64,000 nt of DNA from DAINRZ01 sp964634885 (GTDB taxonomy: Bacteria; Bacteroidota; Ignavibacteria; Kapaibacteriales; UBA2268): contig CAZWLN010000005.1 of NCBI GenBank assembly GCA_964634885.1, positions 62,001 to 126,000 on the forward strand. The letters are read 5' to 3'. Below the pieces are notes generated by a model. It saw nothing but the letters and a program-made list of their open reading frames with translations, had not been told where the DNA came from and did no database searches. This document shows, piece after piece, positions 41,315 to 49,277 of this stretch (positions within the stretch are counted from its first letter, which is position 1; each line of letters starts with the position of its first letter). A program made the position numbers and the translations under genes.

Positions 41315-44281
41315 ATGAAAAAGTGTTTGTTAATAGCCGCTATTATTAATATGTATTGTATCTGTTCAGCCGGTGACCTCCTGCCTGACGTCAGGCCTGT
41401 ACCCGTGGAAGAACCGGGACTGATCCGTATTGTACCGTCTGCTGAAGAATACACGCCTGTACCGATGGCGTCACAGAATATCGGTATGATGCAATACCTG
41501 AACAGAAACACCATCAATAAGGGAATTGCCGGCAGGAAACAGGGGCAGGAAAAGGTGCTGAGTACGTCCGAGGGTAAAGAAACCCTGTTCCTCGGCCAGT
41601 TCATGGCGTTTAAGGTCAATACCCAGTCAAAAACCATCGAATACATTGCCCCGACCTATTCGCTCAATACTCTCTGCCTGCAGGCGCTGAACATCGTTCC
41701 GCTGTGGATGAGGGACGACCTGAGGATTAAATTCAGGGAGCTGAACTCAAAAGGATTGGACGACGATTATGCACAGCTCATCATCGATGCGGCTGCCGTT
41801 TCACAGCAGATCGTCGATGAAACCGCCTTCCAGGTAGCTCACTTGTCTGTGAACACCCTCGCCGACAGCAGGCTGGACAAGAAAGACCTGCTGACGAGGA
41901 ATGCATTGATGATCTACAATACTGCCGATTCCCTGAAATATGTCCGGCTGAAGGAATACGGCAGCTTTGAGTCCGGCGATTACTATACGACAACGGAATA
42001 CAGGATTAGAGACGGAGCCGACGGCGATGTCAAATGGGCGGAAATACCACGCGATTATTACTACTGGTATGTAGTAATGCCGAAGGTTTACCAGGAAGGC
42101 GTCTATGAAAAGGACCTGGCAGGCAGTACCCAGCAGCGTACTTACGGCTGTTTCTGGAGGGATTACATCTGGAATAACCCCAATTCTGCATACGATTATA
42201 CTAAAGTGAATATGACCACCAGCAAAGGTACCATATCTACCATACCACGCTTCGGGGAAATTATCCAAAAACCGGAGCTGCTATGGGACAGGGAATTGAA
42301 ATACTATCCGTTTAACAGGCCTTTTGCCGATGGTGACGATGCTCTGAATGTCGTTGGTAACTGGGCTTCCAGGGCTATTCCGGTCGATGCTGTGGACAAC
42401 AGGCCGGTACAACCCAATCAGGCACTCTACGAGCATAACGGTAACTGCGGTGAAGATGCCTATCTCGTCGCTGCTGCCTGCCGTACGGCTCTGATACCGA
42501 TCGTCCACCTCAATACATCATGTGAAGACCATGCCTTAGGTGCAATATGGGAATCCGACTGGCAGCATTATGAATTTTTCAGGGGCGGCCTTGCCGAAAA
42601 GGGAAACAGTTTCTACGGCATTACCAATCTGCTTTGGGGCGGGAGCTACGGCTGGACCACATCGATGGTGGAAGGTACCCGTCCGGACGGCTTTCTTAAC
42701 AATCATACGAAGTACTATGCCAAAAACCTTTCAACGCTCGAACTGACTATTCTCGACGAATGGGGAGCACCGGTTGACGGCGCCCATGTCATTCTCTATG
42801 CCGCTCCGAATGCATACGGTTCGGGCATCGTTGCCTGCGGTAATGCCTGGACCAATTCCGAAGGCAGGGTACAGGTTACAGTCGGCGCCGGCAAAGCGTA
42901 TTATTTTAAATTCTCCCATCCTAAACTGGGCACCTTGCCCGAGGGCAGCAGTGTCTATGTCTTGACAAACCAGGCGGCAGCCGTTGCAGGACAGACCTAC
43001 AAAGGTATTTCATATTACCAGGAAACGGAAATGCCTGCAATCAATTCGGACTACGGCCTTACACCCGACACTGCTTCTTTCGGAGTTAAGCTGGACATTG
43101 CCATGAGCGAGATCATTACGTCCGTCAACAGCGACGACGTACAGGACAGCAAGTTCCATTACCGTACTTCTTTCGGCAAACCGGCAGTCGGTTTCTTTGT
43201 CTGCGACGAAGAGAACTATAATAAATACCTGGCGGGGGAGCAATTCAGTTCTTACGGCAGGACGGACAGGTGTTTCGACAGCAGCCTCGCTTTCGGCCTG
43301 CCTGACGACGGCAACACCTGGTATGTTGTCCTTACGAATGAGACTTCTGTTACAAATTACAAAGAGATAAGCGCATCGTGCGAACTGGTTGAAACCTTCA
43401 TGGACGTGCCCCACCTGGCTCAACCTGTACTCATCTATCCCGCAAACAATGCAACGGACCTCGATAAGAGCTTCAAACTTACCTGGAATCCTGTTGACGG
43501 CGCCAAATCTTACGAGATTGAAGTTGCCTCTAATAAAGTATTCTCTATCATCAAGGCTCAGCAGGATGCAATCACTGCTACCGAATACACTGTCTCCGGC
43601 CTGGCCGACTCCACCAATTATTACTGGCATGTAAGAGCGGTAAACGAATACGGGACCGGCAACTGGTCGGTGCCGTGGGCTTTCAGGACAAGGCCTCCGA
43701 AGGTCCTTGCCGCTCCCACGCTTACTGAGCCTGCGGACGAAGCCGTCAATGTACCTGCTGCCGTTACTCTTAAGTGGAACGCTGTTCCTAATGCAGCGGC
43801 TTACAACATTGTGGTGTCAGAAAAGAGTTTCTTCACCACGAAGATGGTGGACGACACCGTTACTGAAACACAGTATGCCCTGTCCGGGCTTGAAAAAGGC
43901 AAGAAGTACTACTGGAAAGTAAGAATGAACGACGGCACAGACAGCAGTCCCTGGTCGTCGATATACAGGTTTACCGTCGGTGACGGCAACAGTGTCGAAG
44001 AGGAAAGCGCCCTGCCGTCCCTGACGATGGTTGCAGTCAGGCCTAACCCTGCAACGGACAGCCGTGTAGCCATTACATTAGAGTCCGCCGTCAACAGCGA
44101 AGGCAGGCTGAGCATCATCAATTCCATCGGCGCTGTTGTTTACAGTTCGGAAATGCCTCTGGCCGCCGGCCGCAATGACTATGTCTGGGCTTTGCCGCAG
44201 TCCCTTCCTTCAGGTGTCTATTCCATAATGGTCGAAGGCAACGGCTCTGCAGTGTTCGGAAGAATGGTACTGGTAAGGTGA
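41315..44281 (+). CDS. Transglutaminase-like secreted protein with FN3 and T9SS domains
   Basis: Start at ATG 41315 (gggaaagggaaa upstream; a GTG at 41300 is poorer). About 988 residues with a signal peptide to CSAG. A transglutaminase-like core (about 360-440) has HNGNCGEDAYLVAAACR (Cys) and CEDHALGAIWE (His); then comes a carboxypeptidase-regulatory-like domain (STLELTILDEWGAPVDGAHVILY), two fibronectin type III domains (about 710-895), and a T9SS type A CTD (VRPNPATDSRVAITL...GVYSIMVEG...GRMVLVR). Probably acts on or at the cell surface; a protease/cross-linking role is only inferred. Confidence 0.8.
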   Translation: MKKCLLIAAIINMYCICSAGDLLPDVRPVPVEEPGLIRIVPSAEEYTPVPMASQNIGMMQYLNRNTINKGIAGRKQGQEKVLSTSEGKETLFLGQFMAFKVNTQSKTIEYIAPTYSLNTLCLQALNIVPLWMRDDLRIKFRELNSKGLDDDYAQLIIDAAAVSQQIVDETAFQVAHLSVNTLADSRLDKKDLLTRNALMIYNTADSLKYVRLKEYGSFESGDYYTTTEYRIRDGADGDVKWAEIPRDYYYWYVVMPKVYQEGVYEKDLAGSTQQRTYGCFWRDYIWNNPNSAYDYTKVNMTTSKGTISTIPRFGEIIQKPELLWDRELKYYPFNRPFADGDDALNVVGNWASRAIPVDAVDNRPVQPNQALYEHNGNCGEDAYLVAAACRTALIPIVHLNTSCEDHALGAIWESDWQHYEFFRGGLAEKGNSFYGITNLLWGGSYGWTTSMVEGTRPDGFLNNHTKYYAKNLSTLELTILDEWGAPVDGAHVILYAAPNAYGSGIVACGNAWTNSEGRVQVTVGAGKAYYFKFSHPKLGTLPEGSSVYVLTNQAAAVAGQTYKGISYYQETEMPAINSDYGLTPDTASFGVKLDIAMSEIITSVNSDDVQDSKFHYRTSFGKPAVGFFVCDEENYNKYLAGEQFSSYGRTDRCFDSSLAFGLPDDGNTWYVVLTNETSVTNYKEISASCELVETFMDVPHLAQPVLIYPANNATDLDKSFKLTWNPVDGAKSYEIEVASNKVFSIIKAQQDAITATEYTVSGLADSTNYYWHVRAVNEYGTGNWSVPWAFRTRPPKVLAAPTLTEPADEAVNVPAAVTLKWNAVPNAAAYNIVVSEKSFFTTKMVDDTVTETQYALSGLEKGKKYYWKVRMNDGTDSSPWSSIYRFTVGDGNSVEEESALPSLTMVAVRPNPATDSRVAITLESAVNSEGRLSIINSIGAVVYSSEMPLAAGRNDYVWALPQSLPSGVYSIMVEGNGSAVFGRMVLVR

Positions 44282-44349
44282 GTGCTGTTGTTCGAATATG
44301 ATTCATCCGGTGGTTAACGGCCACCGGACGATTGAAACAAAACACAAAA

Positions 44350-44384
44350 AAAAGCTGCCTCCTGAGAACCCGGGGGCAGCTTTT
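44350..44384 (+). terminator. Terminator after the transglutaminase-like gene
   Basis: AAAAGCTGCC / GGCAGCTTTT arms around 15 bases. Another hairpin (TCCGGTGG/CCACCGGA, 44306-44328) precedes it. Nearly identical to the terminator at 47111-47145. Confidence 0.85.
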
Positions 44385-44815
44385 AAAATATATATATGAT
44401 GTTATAATGATATATACTTTTGAACAAAATAGTATATTTTTCACATATTACTTGTAATGACAACTAAATTTTTGTATTTTAAGATAGTTATCCAGAGTAA
44501 TGTTTGAATATATTAGTATATACATTATTCCTTAATAACAAGATTTATAATATATAGCATATTTGAAAAAGATGCCCTCAATTGGGTAAAGAATCATAAA
44601 CTGAATAGTATTTAATATAGTAAATTATAGATTGTGTGTTTTTAATGAATATGTATATACAAAAGATTGCTATCTTTTTCATTGGGCATTCAAGAGTAGT
44701 TTTTATATCTATTAACATTCATTTGTTACATCATTTTCTATATCCCCAATTACTTTAATTCAATTGAAATTCATTTCATAAGTATAAGTAGTTATTTTTA
44801 CAAAGGAGAGTATTT
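44385..44815. other. A/T-rich intergenic region
   Basis: No gene or clear repeat. Strongly A/T-rich, like the two genes that follow; it holds their promoter(s), and an AAGGAGAG ribosome site precedes ATG 44816. Confidence 0.5.
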
Positions 44816-46480
44816 ATGAGAATCAGTTCATTATTGGCAGTATGTTTTTGGGTAGTATTTTTTACTAGTTGTTCAATATTTGAACCCAGAATATTGGAAT
44901 TTAAAGTTGTGCCCGATGAAATTACTATTGGAGACAGTACCATGGTTTCCTGGAGTATCACTGATGTCGGAGATTCAAGGATAAGAATTAGCGGTATCGG
45001 AGATAGTCTTCCAGCTAATGGTTCAAAAACTGTCTCTTCAGAAAAGAATTGCAACTTTCTGTTAGAAGTATTATACAAAGAAAAGGTAATACTATCTGAA
45101 AAGAAAGTTTTGAAAGTAAAGGAGAAGATCATTGAAAAGAAACCAGTGGTTAAAGCTGAGGTTAATAATAGCGAATCAAAATATTTACGTGGCTTAATAC
45201 CGTATGAAGAAGTAAAAAAGAATAACGCACTAAACTATGATATTTTTTCATTTGATAAGACAAATTTTCCGGATGAGATAAAGTTATATCTAACAGTATC
45301 TGATAATAAAGGAAATTTCGTTGCAAACCTTGCAAGCCCTTATGGCGATGATAGTACATCTAAGAAAATATTTCGGAGCATTGTTGAAAGTGTTTCAGGC
45401 AAACAGAATGTTATATCAGACTTTTCAGTTAAAGAGTTTCATGATGATTTGACTCCTCCCTATAGTTTCTCATTAGTTCTTGATCACAGTGGTTCTATGG
45501 AATATGACATCCAATACTTAGAAAAGGCTGCCTTCAAGTTTTTTAGCCTGAAAAAACCAGAGGACAAAGTATCGGTATTTAAATTTGACAATAGTATAAT
45601 AGAGGAAGTACCATTAACAAATGATTTATCTGTTATTCAGAGAGAGTACAAACGGGACTTACTTGAACGTTTTGGTCATGCAACAGCTCTGTACGCTGCT
45701 GGAGATGTAGGGCTGCAAAGTATCAAAAACGAAAAAGACAAGATATTGGTACTTTTTACTGATGGTCTGGAAAATTCTTCCTTTGTTTACTATTTTGATA
45801 TTCTATCATACAAACCTTCTCAATTAGTATATAAAGCAATCAATAGCAATGCAAGAATATTTACTGTTGGTATTGGTAGCGCTGCTCGTTATGACTTGGA
45901 AAAGATTGCATTCCTTACTGACGGTAAATCATATTATCAAAGTGATGGAAAAGAAATTGAAAAGATATTTGAAGAATTGCCAAGAATATTTAAAAATTAT
46001 TATGTAATAACATACAAGCCAAGTTCATTTGAAGGCGTTCATCACATTACTGTTGTAACTAATGATAAAGACGGCAGAGAAACGAATGTTAGTGATTCTA
46101 CATATATCGGAAAAGATATTTCTTCTATTATGCTGGACTTAGATGTACCACAGGCAATAGCATTCTTTAGATTTGGCGATAGTAATCTGGATAGTATTTT
46201 TATTCCAAATATTGATAAAATCAAAGAATATTTAAAGAAAAATCCAAATTCTAAGATTAAAGTTAATGGCCATAGCGATTCCAAAGGCACCGTGGAGGCA
46301 AATATGAAAATTTCAAAGAAAAGAGCTATGAATGTAGGTAATAGATTGATTCAAGCTGGAATTGAAAAGAAAAGAATTACAATAACTGGCTATGGTTTTA
46401 CTCAACCATTATGGAATCCGGAAGAGTATGATTACCAGGCTATTGAAAACAGAAGGGTTGATATCCTGATTACAGATTAA
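44816..46480 (+). CDS. vWA-OmpA lipoprotein, A/T-rich paralogue
   Basis: 554 residues with lipobox TSCS (Cys19). After an N-terminal domain (FPDEIKLYLTVSDNKGNFVANLA), also found in the protein at 56955, comes a vWA domain (about 215-405) with the MIDAS DHSGSM (Asp223), FTDGLENS and VGIGS motifs, and an OmpA domain (about 445-554) with VNGHSDSKG and the closing NRRVDILI. It should be an outer-membrane lipoprotein that binds peptidoglycan and, via metal, another ligand. Codon choice is clearly more A/T-rich than in its paralogues. Eight bases separate it from the protease gene. Confidence 0.85.
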   Translation: MRISSLLAVCFWVVFFTSCSIFEPRILEFKVVPDEITIGDSTMVSWSITDVGDSRIRISGIGDSLPANGSKTVSSEKNCNFLLEVLYKEKVILSEKKVLKVKEKIIEKKPVVKAEVNNSESKYLRGLIPYEEVKKNNALNYDIFSFDKTNFPDEIKLYLTVSDNKGNFVANLASPYGDDSTSKKIFRSIVESVSGKQNVISDFSVKEFHDDLTPPYSFSLVLDHSGSMEYDIQYLEKAAFKFFSLKKPEDKVSVFKFDNSIIEEVPLTNDLSVIQREYKRDLLERFGHATALYAAGDVGLQSIKNEKDKILVLFTDGLENSSFVYYFDILSYKPSQLVYKAINSNARIFTVGIGSAARYDLEKIAFLTDGKSYYQSDGKEIEKIFEELPRIFKNYYVITYKPSSFEGVHHITVVTNDKDGRETNVSDSTYIGKDISSIMLDLDVPQAIAFFRFGDSNLDSIFIPNIDKIKEYLKKNPNSKIKVNGHSDSKGTVEANMKISKKRAMNVGNRLIQAGIEKKRITITGYGFTQPLWNPEEYDYQAIENRRVDILITD

Positions 46481-46488
46481 GGTGTGCT

Positions 46489-47109
46489 ATGAGAATATCA
46501 TTTTTCATAATAGTATTATTCAGTATCAATATACTATATTGTCAAAATACTGAGGATTTGGTCCAGGCAGCATTACCTTCTATTGTATTAATTTCAACTA
46601 CAAATACAGTTGGAAGCGGTGTTATCATTAATGAAGATGGTTACATCATAACAAACTATCATGTGGTGTCTGAGTACATATCGTATCCTTCATACATACA
46701 GATTATGTCCTACGATAACAACTCAATACAATTTATCAAAATAGTTGACTATGACGTTGATCTGGATTTGGCTATCATAAAAACAGAACCGCTGTATAAG
46801 TATTCTGCTTTAAGCATTGCTGAGCCGGGGAAAATAAAGCCCGGGTCCGATGTCATCTGTATTGGTTGTCCCTTCGGGGTTCAGAATTTTGTAACAAAGG
46901 GGATAGTCAGTAAGTATAATACGCCATATATTTTCACATCATCAAGTATTAATCCTGGGAACTCAGGTGGTGCAATGATAAACATGAAAGGAGAGTTAAT
47001 AGGCATTCCAACGATGTCAATAGTTGAAGCTCAAAATTTCAATATTGCGATTTGCTGCAAAAGTATCAGATTCTTCTTAGATAGGAACAATATTGAATAT
47101 TCCAACTAA
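46489..47109 (+). CDS. Trypsin-like (S1C) serine protease
   Basis: 206 residues with a signal peptide (ISFFIIVLFSINILYCQ). The triad is His58 in TNYHVV, Asp93 in DLDLAII and Ser159 in NPGNSGG, as in DegP/HtrA proteases, but no PDZ domain follows. So it is a protease-only periplasmic or secreted enzyme. It is probably co-transcribed with the vWA-OmpA lipoprotein, and the two share an A/T-rich composition. Substrate unknown; quality control or processing of an envelope protein is conceivable. Confidence 0.85.
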   Translation: MRISFFIIVLFSINILYCQNTEDLVQAALPSIVLISTTNTVGSGVIINEDGYIITNYHVVSEYISYPSYIQIMSYDNNSIQFIKIVDYDVDLDLAIIKTEPLYKYSALSIAEPGKIKPGSDVICIGCPFGVQNFVTKGIVSKYNTPYIFTSSSINPGNSGGAMINMKGELIGIPTMSIVEAQNFNIAICCKSIRFFLDRNNIEYSN

Positions 47110-47110
47110 A

Positions 47111-47145
47111 AAAAGCTGCCTCCTGATGACTGGGAGGCAGCTTTT
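47111..47145. terminator. Bidirectional terminator between protease and rpsD
   Basis: AAAAGCTGCCTCC pairs perfectly with GGAGGCAGCTTTT (13 bp) around nine bases. Shares the words AAAAAAAGCTGCCTCCTGA with the terminator at 44350-44384. Confidence 0.9.
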
Positions 47146-47164
47146 AAATTTATGTCTAAGATTA

Positions 47165-47767
47165 TTAACGTGAATAGTATTCGACAACCAGCGAAATTTC
47201 GCAGATTGCGGGGATTTCTTCTCTCGGTGGAACATACTGCAGCCTGGATGAGAGGTCCACTTTGGAAACTTCGATGTATGCCGGCGGATGAGTTGAGCGG
47301 ATAGATTCCTGTATTTGTTCTATTTTCTGGCTCTTCAGTTTCACGGCGATGAGGTCGGTTGTTTTAACCTGGTATGAAGGTATGGAACAACGTTTGCCGT
47401 TAACGAGGATGTGTCCGTGGCTTACGAACTGCCTTGAAGCGTAGATTGTCCTGGCAAAACCGGCTCTGTAGATGTAGTTGTCGAGCCTTGTTTCAAGCAA
47501 CTGTACAAGGAGCTCTCCGGTGTTACCTGTAAGCTGAGTAGCTTTAACATAGTAATTGTGCATCTGCTTTTCAGATACGTTATATTGTAATCTCAATCTC
47601 TGTTTTTCTAATAACTGCCTGCCAAAGTCTGACTGTTTGGCTCTTTTCTTTGAAGCGCCGTGCTGACCGGGAGGATAGGGTTTCCTCGATGTATATTTGC
47701 CGGATTTCGGAGTCAACTCCAGGCTGAGTTTCCTCGACAGCTTTACTTTTGGTCCATTATAGTTCAT
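47165..47767 (-). CDS. rpsD: 30S ribosomal protein S4 (zinc-free form)
   Basis: 200 residues, typical of S4. RKPYPPGQHG, YNVSEKQMHNYY, LETRLDNYIYRAGFARTIYASRQFVSHGHILVNGK and the C-terminal EIPAICEISLVVEYYSR are diagnostic. The usual N-terminal Cys pairs (as in CKLCRREG) are absent (GPKVKLSRKL), so this is the C-minus paralogue or the only copy with no zinc. It stands alone, outside the rpsM-rpsK-rpoA operon, with its own promoter. S4 nucleates 16S assembly. Confidence 0.97.
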   Translation of the reverse strand: MNYNGPKVKLSRKLSLELTPKSGKYTSRKPYPPGQHGASKKRAKQSDFGRQLLEKQRLRLQYNVSEKQMHNYYVKATQLTGNTGELLVQLLETRLDNYIYRAGFARTIYASRQFVSHGHILVNGKRCSIPSYQVKTTDLIAVKLKSQKIEQIQESIRSTHPPAYIEVSKVDLSSRLQYVPPREEIPAICEISLVVEYYSR

Positions 47768-47811
47768 TACAACTCACATCATATTTTTATAAAATTTCAA
47801 ATACAGAACTA

Positions 47812-47842
47812 CAAATATAGAATGATTTTTTTAAATATCAAA
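47812..47842 (-). promoter_or_regulatory. Bacteroidota-type promoter of rpsD
   Basis: On the minus strand TTTG (47839-47842), a 19-base spacer and TATATTTG (47812-47819) match the TTTG / TAnnTTTG consensus exactly. The ATG (47767) lies about 45 bases downstream. Confidence 0.6.
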
Positions 47843-47848
47843 AAAAAT

Positions 47849-48565
47849 TTACAGATACGAAGGTTTTACTTTATATTTTATCGGGTCTTCTACACCTGCT
47901 TTCGCGAAGCCGCGTAAACGCAATGCGCAACTGTCACAGACGCCGCATGCAGTGTCGCTGTCCTGGTAACAACTCCATGTCAGGTCAAAGGGCACACCCA
48001 GTTTCATGCCTTCGGTTACTATATCTTTCTTTGTCATGTCCATCAGCGGAGTGATGATGGCTATTCTTGTCTCCGGTTTTGTGCCGAGGTTGACGGCGGC
48101 GCTGAACGCCTCGAAGAACTCCCTGCGGCAGTCGGGGTATCCGCTGCTGTCGAGTTGCATGGCGCCGATGAAGATGGCTTCGGCGCCGATGACTTCAGCC
48201 CAGCTTACGGCAATCGCCAGTATGTTCCCGTTCCTGAAAGGGACGTAGGTAGAAGGAATGGCAGCGCTCCCTGGGTCGGCTTTGCCGATGGCAATCGAGC
48301 TGTCTGTCAGGCTCGAACCGCCGATTGAGGAGAAGTACCTGCCGTCCACGACAAGGGTTTCCACGGCGCCGTAGTGGGCTGCTATGCTGTTGAAACAATC
48401 CAGCTCTTTCTCCTGGGTACGCTGTCCGTAATCGAGGTGTAAAGCCGCGATCGAATAGCCGTCACGGGCAGCAATGGCTGCGCAAAGCGCCGAATCCATG
48501 CCTCCGCTGATGAGTACTACTGCTTTTTTACCTTTTACTGTCCTGTCATTTGTTGCCGGCGCCAT
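47849..48565 (-). CDS. queC: 7-cyano-7-deazaguanine synthase
   Basis: Start at ATG 48565, with CAGGAGAGAG before it; a frame from 48598 adds 11 residues. About 238 residues. PP-loop SGGMDSA, LHLDYGQRTQEKE, YVPFRNGN and the zinc site C...CGVCDSCALR are QueC signatures. It makes preQ0 from 7-carboxy-7-deazaguanine using ATP and ammonia, feeding queuosine tRNA modification. No other que genes and no preQ1 riboswitch are seen near it. Confidence 0.95.
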   Translation of the reverse strand: MAPATNDRTVKGKKAVVLISGGMDSALCAAIAARDGYSIAALHLDYGQRTQEKELDCFNSIAAHYGAVETLVVDGRYFSSIGGSSLTDSSIAIGKADPGSAAIPSTYVPFRNGNILAIAVSWAEVIGAEAIFIGAMQLDSSGYPDCRREFFEAFSAAVNLGTKPETRIAIITPLMDMTKKDIVTEGMKLGVPFDLTWSCYQDSDTACGVCDSCALRLRGFAKAGVEDPIKYKVKPSYL

Positions 48566-49046
48566 TCTCTCTCCTGATAATTGCCGATGTTCAGCCATCG
48601 ACTAATAAATTTAACTTTTTCATTTGCATCATTTTACAAAATTATAATTTATTTGCATAATGAAAAAACAGTTGCTCAACTCCCGGCATTGATTATGTGG
48701 CAATTTGCGAGCACCGGAAAATAAAACCGGCCGGTATATATATATATGTAATTATTATATAAATTAATGATAGGGAATAGTGCAATTCTGCCGGATAGCT
48801 TTGTAATAGCCCTGAAAAGGCGGCGAATTGGCGTATTGATTATGTATATCAAATAGTTAAGCAGCTTATTTCAAGTGTCGTGGAAAAGTACAAAATTGTA
48901 AAGAAAAATCGATGAAAACTTTCATATTGAATTCACGTAAGTATGCATAATTAAAGGAGGATTAGCTGTCAAATCCTCTTGAGACTGCGTCAGTATTAGA
49001 ATTGCGGGCAATCGGAGAGGGCATGTAACAATAATATTTTTGGGAT

Positions 49047-49065
49047 TGTAGCAAGAACTGCTACA
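49047..49065. promoter_or_regulatory. Inverted repeat TGTAGCA-n5-TGCTACA
   Basis: Seven-base perfect arms around AGAAC, about 215 bases upstream of the GldM-like start; a possible operator. Confidence 0.4.
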
Positions 49066-49080
49066 TTAGCGCTGAAAAGG

Positions 49081-49092
49081 GCCAAATTTGGC
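49081..49092. promoter_or_regulatory. Palindrome GCCAAATTTGGC
   Basis: Perfect 12-base palindrome, 16 bases after the inverted repeat; a second possible operator. Confidence 0.35.
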
Positions 49093-49277
49093 AATATTTT
49101 TTGAAAATCGGATAATTTTTATTTGTTTATATGGTTCTAATACAATAAATTGTGTTGCATTTTCATTGTAAAAAATGATTTTTTAAAACTTTAAGTAATA
49201 ATTTATATATAAACGGATTAATTGAAAATGCATTTTAACATGATTAATATTTTTAATATAATATAAGGGAAAAAAAA

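Larger units (their letters stand above)
48566..49277. other. Long regulatory region upstream of the GldM-like operon
   Basis: No gene. On the left, the queC promoter may use TAATTTTG (minus strand, 48637-48644). On the right, before the GldM-like gene, there are a GAGGATT/AATCCTC hairpin at 48955-48980, a 19-base inverted repeat at 49047-49065 and a palindrome at 49081-49092. The length (about 680 bases) suggests a regulated promoter. Confidence 0.5.

Noticed and set aside
48566..48660. preQ1 riboswitch before queC
   Set aside because: The leader is short, A/T-rich and lacks a hairpin plus A-rich tail of the preQ1 aptamer type.
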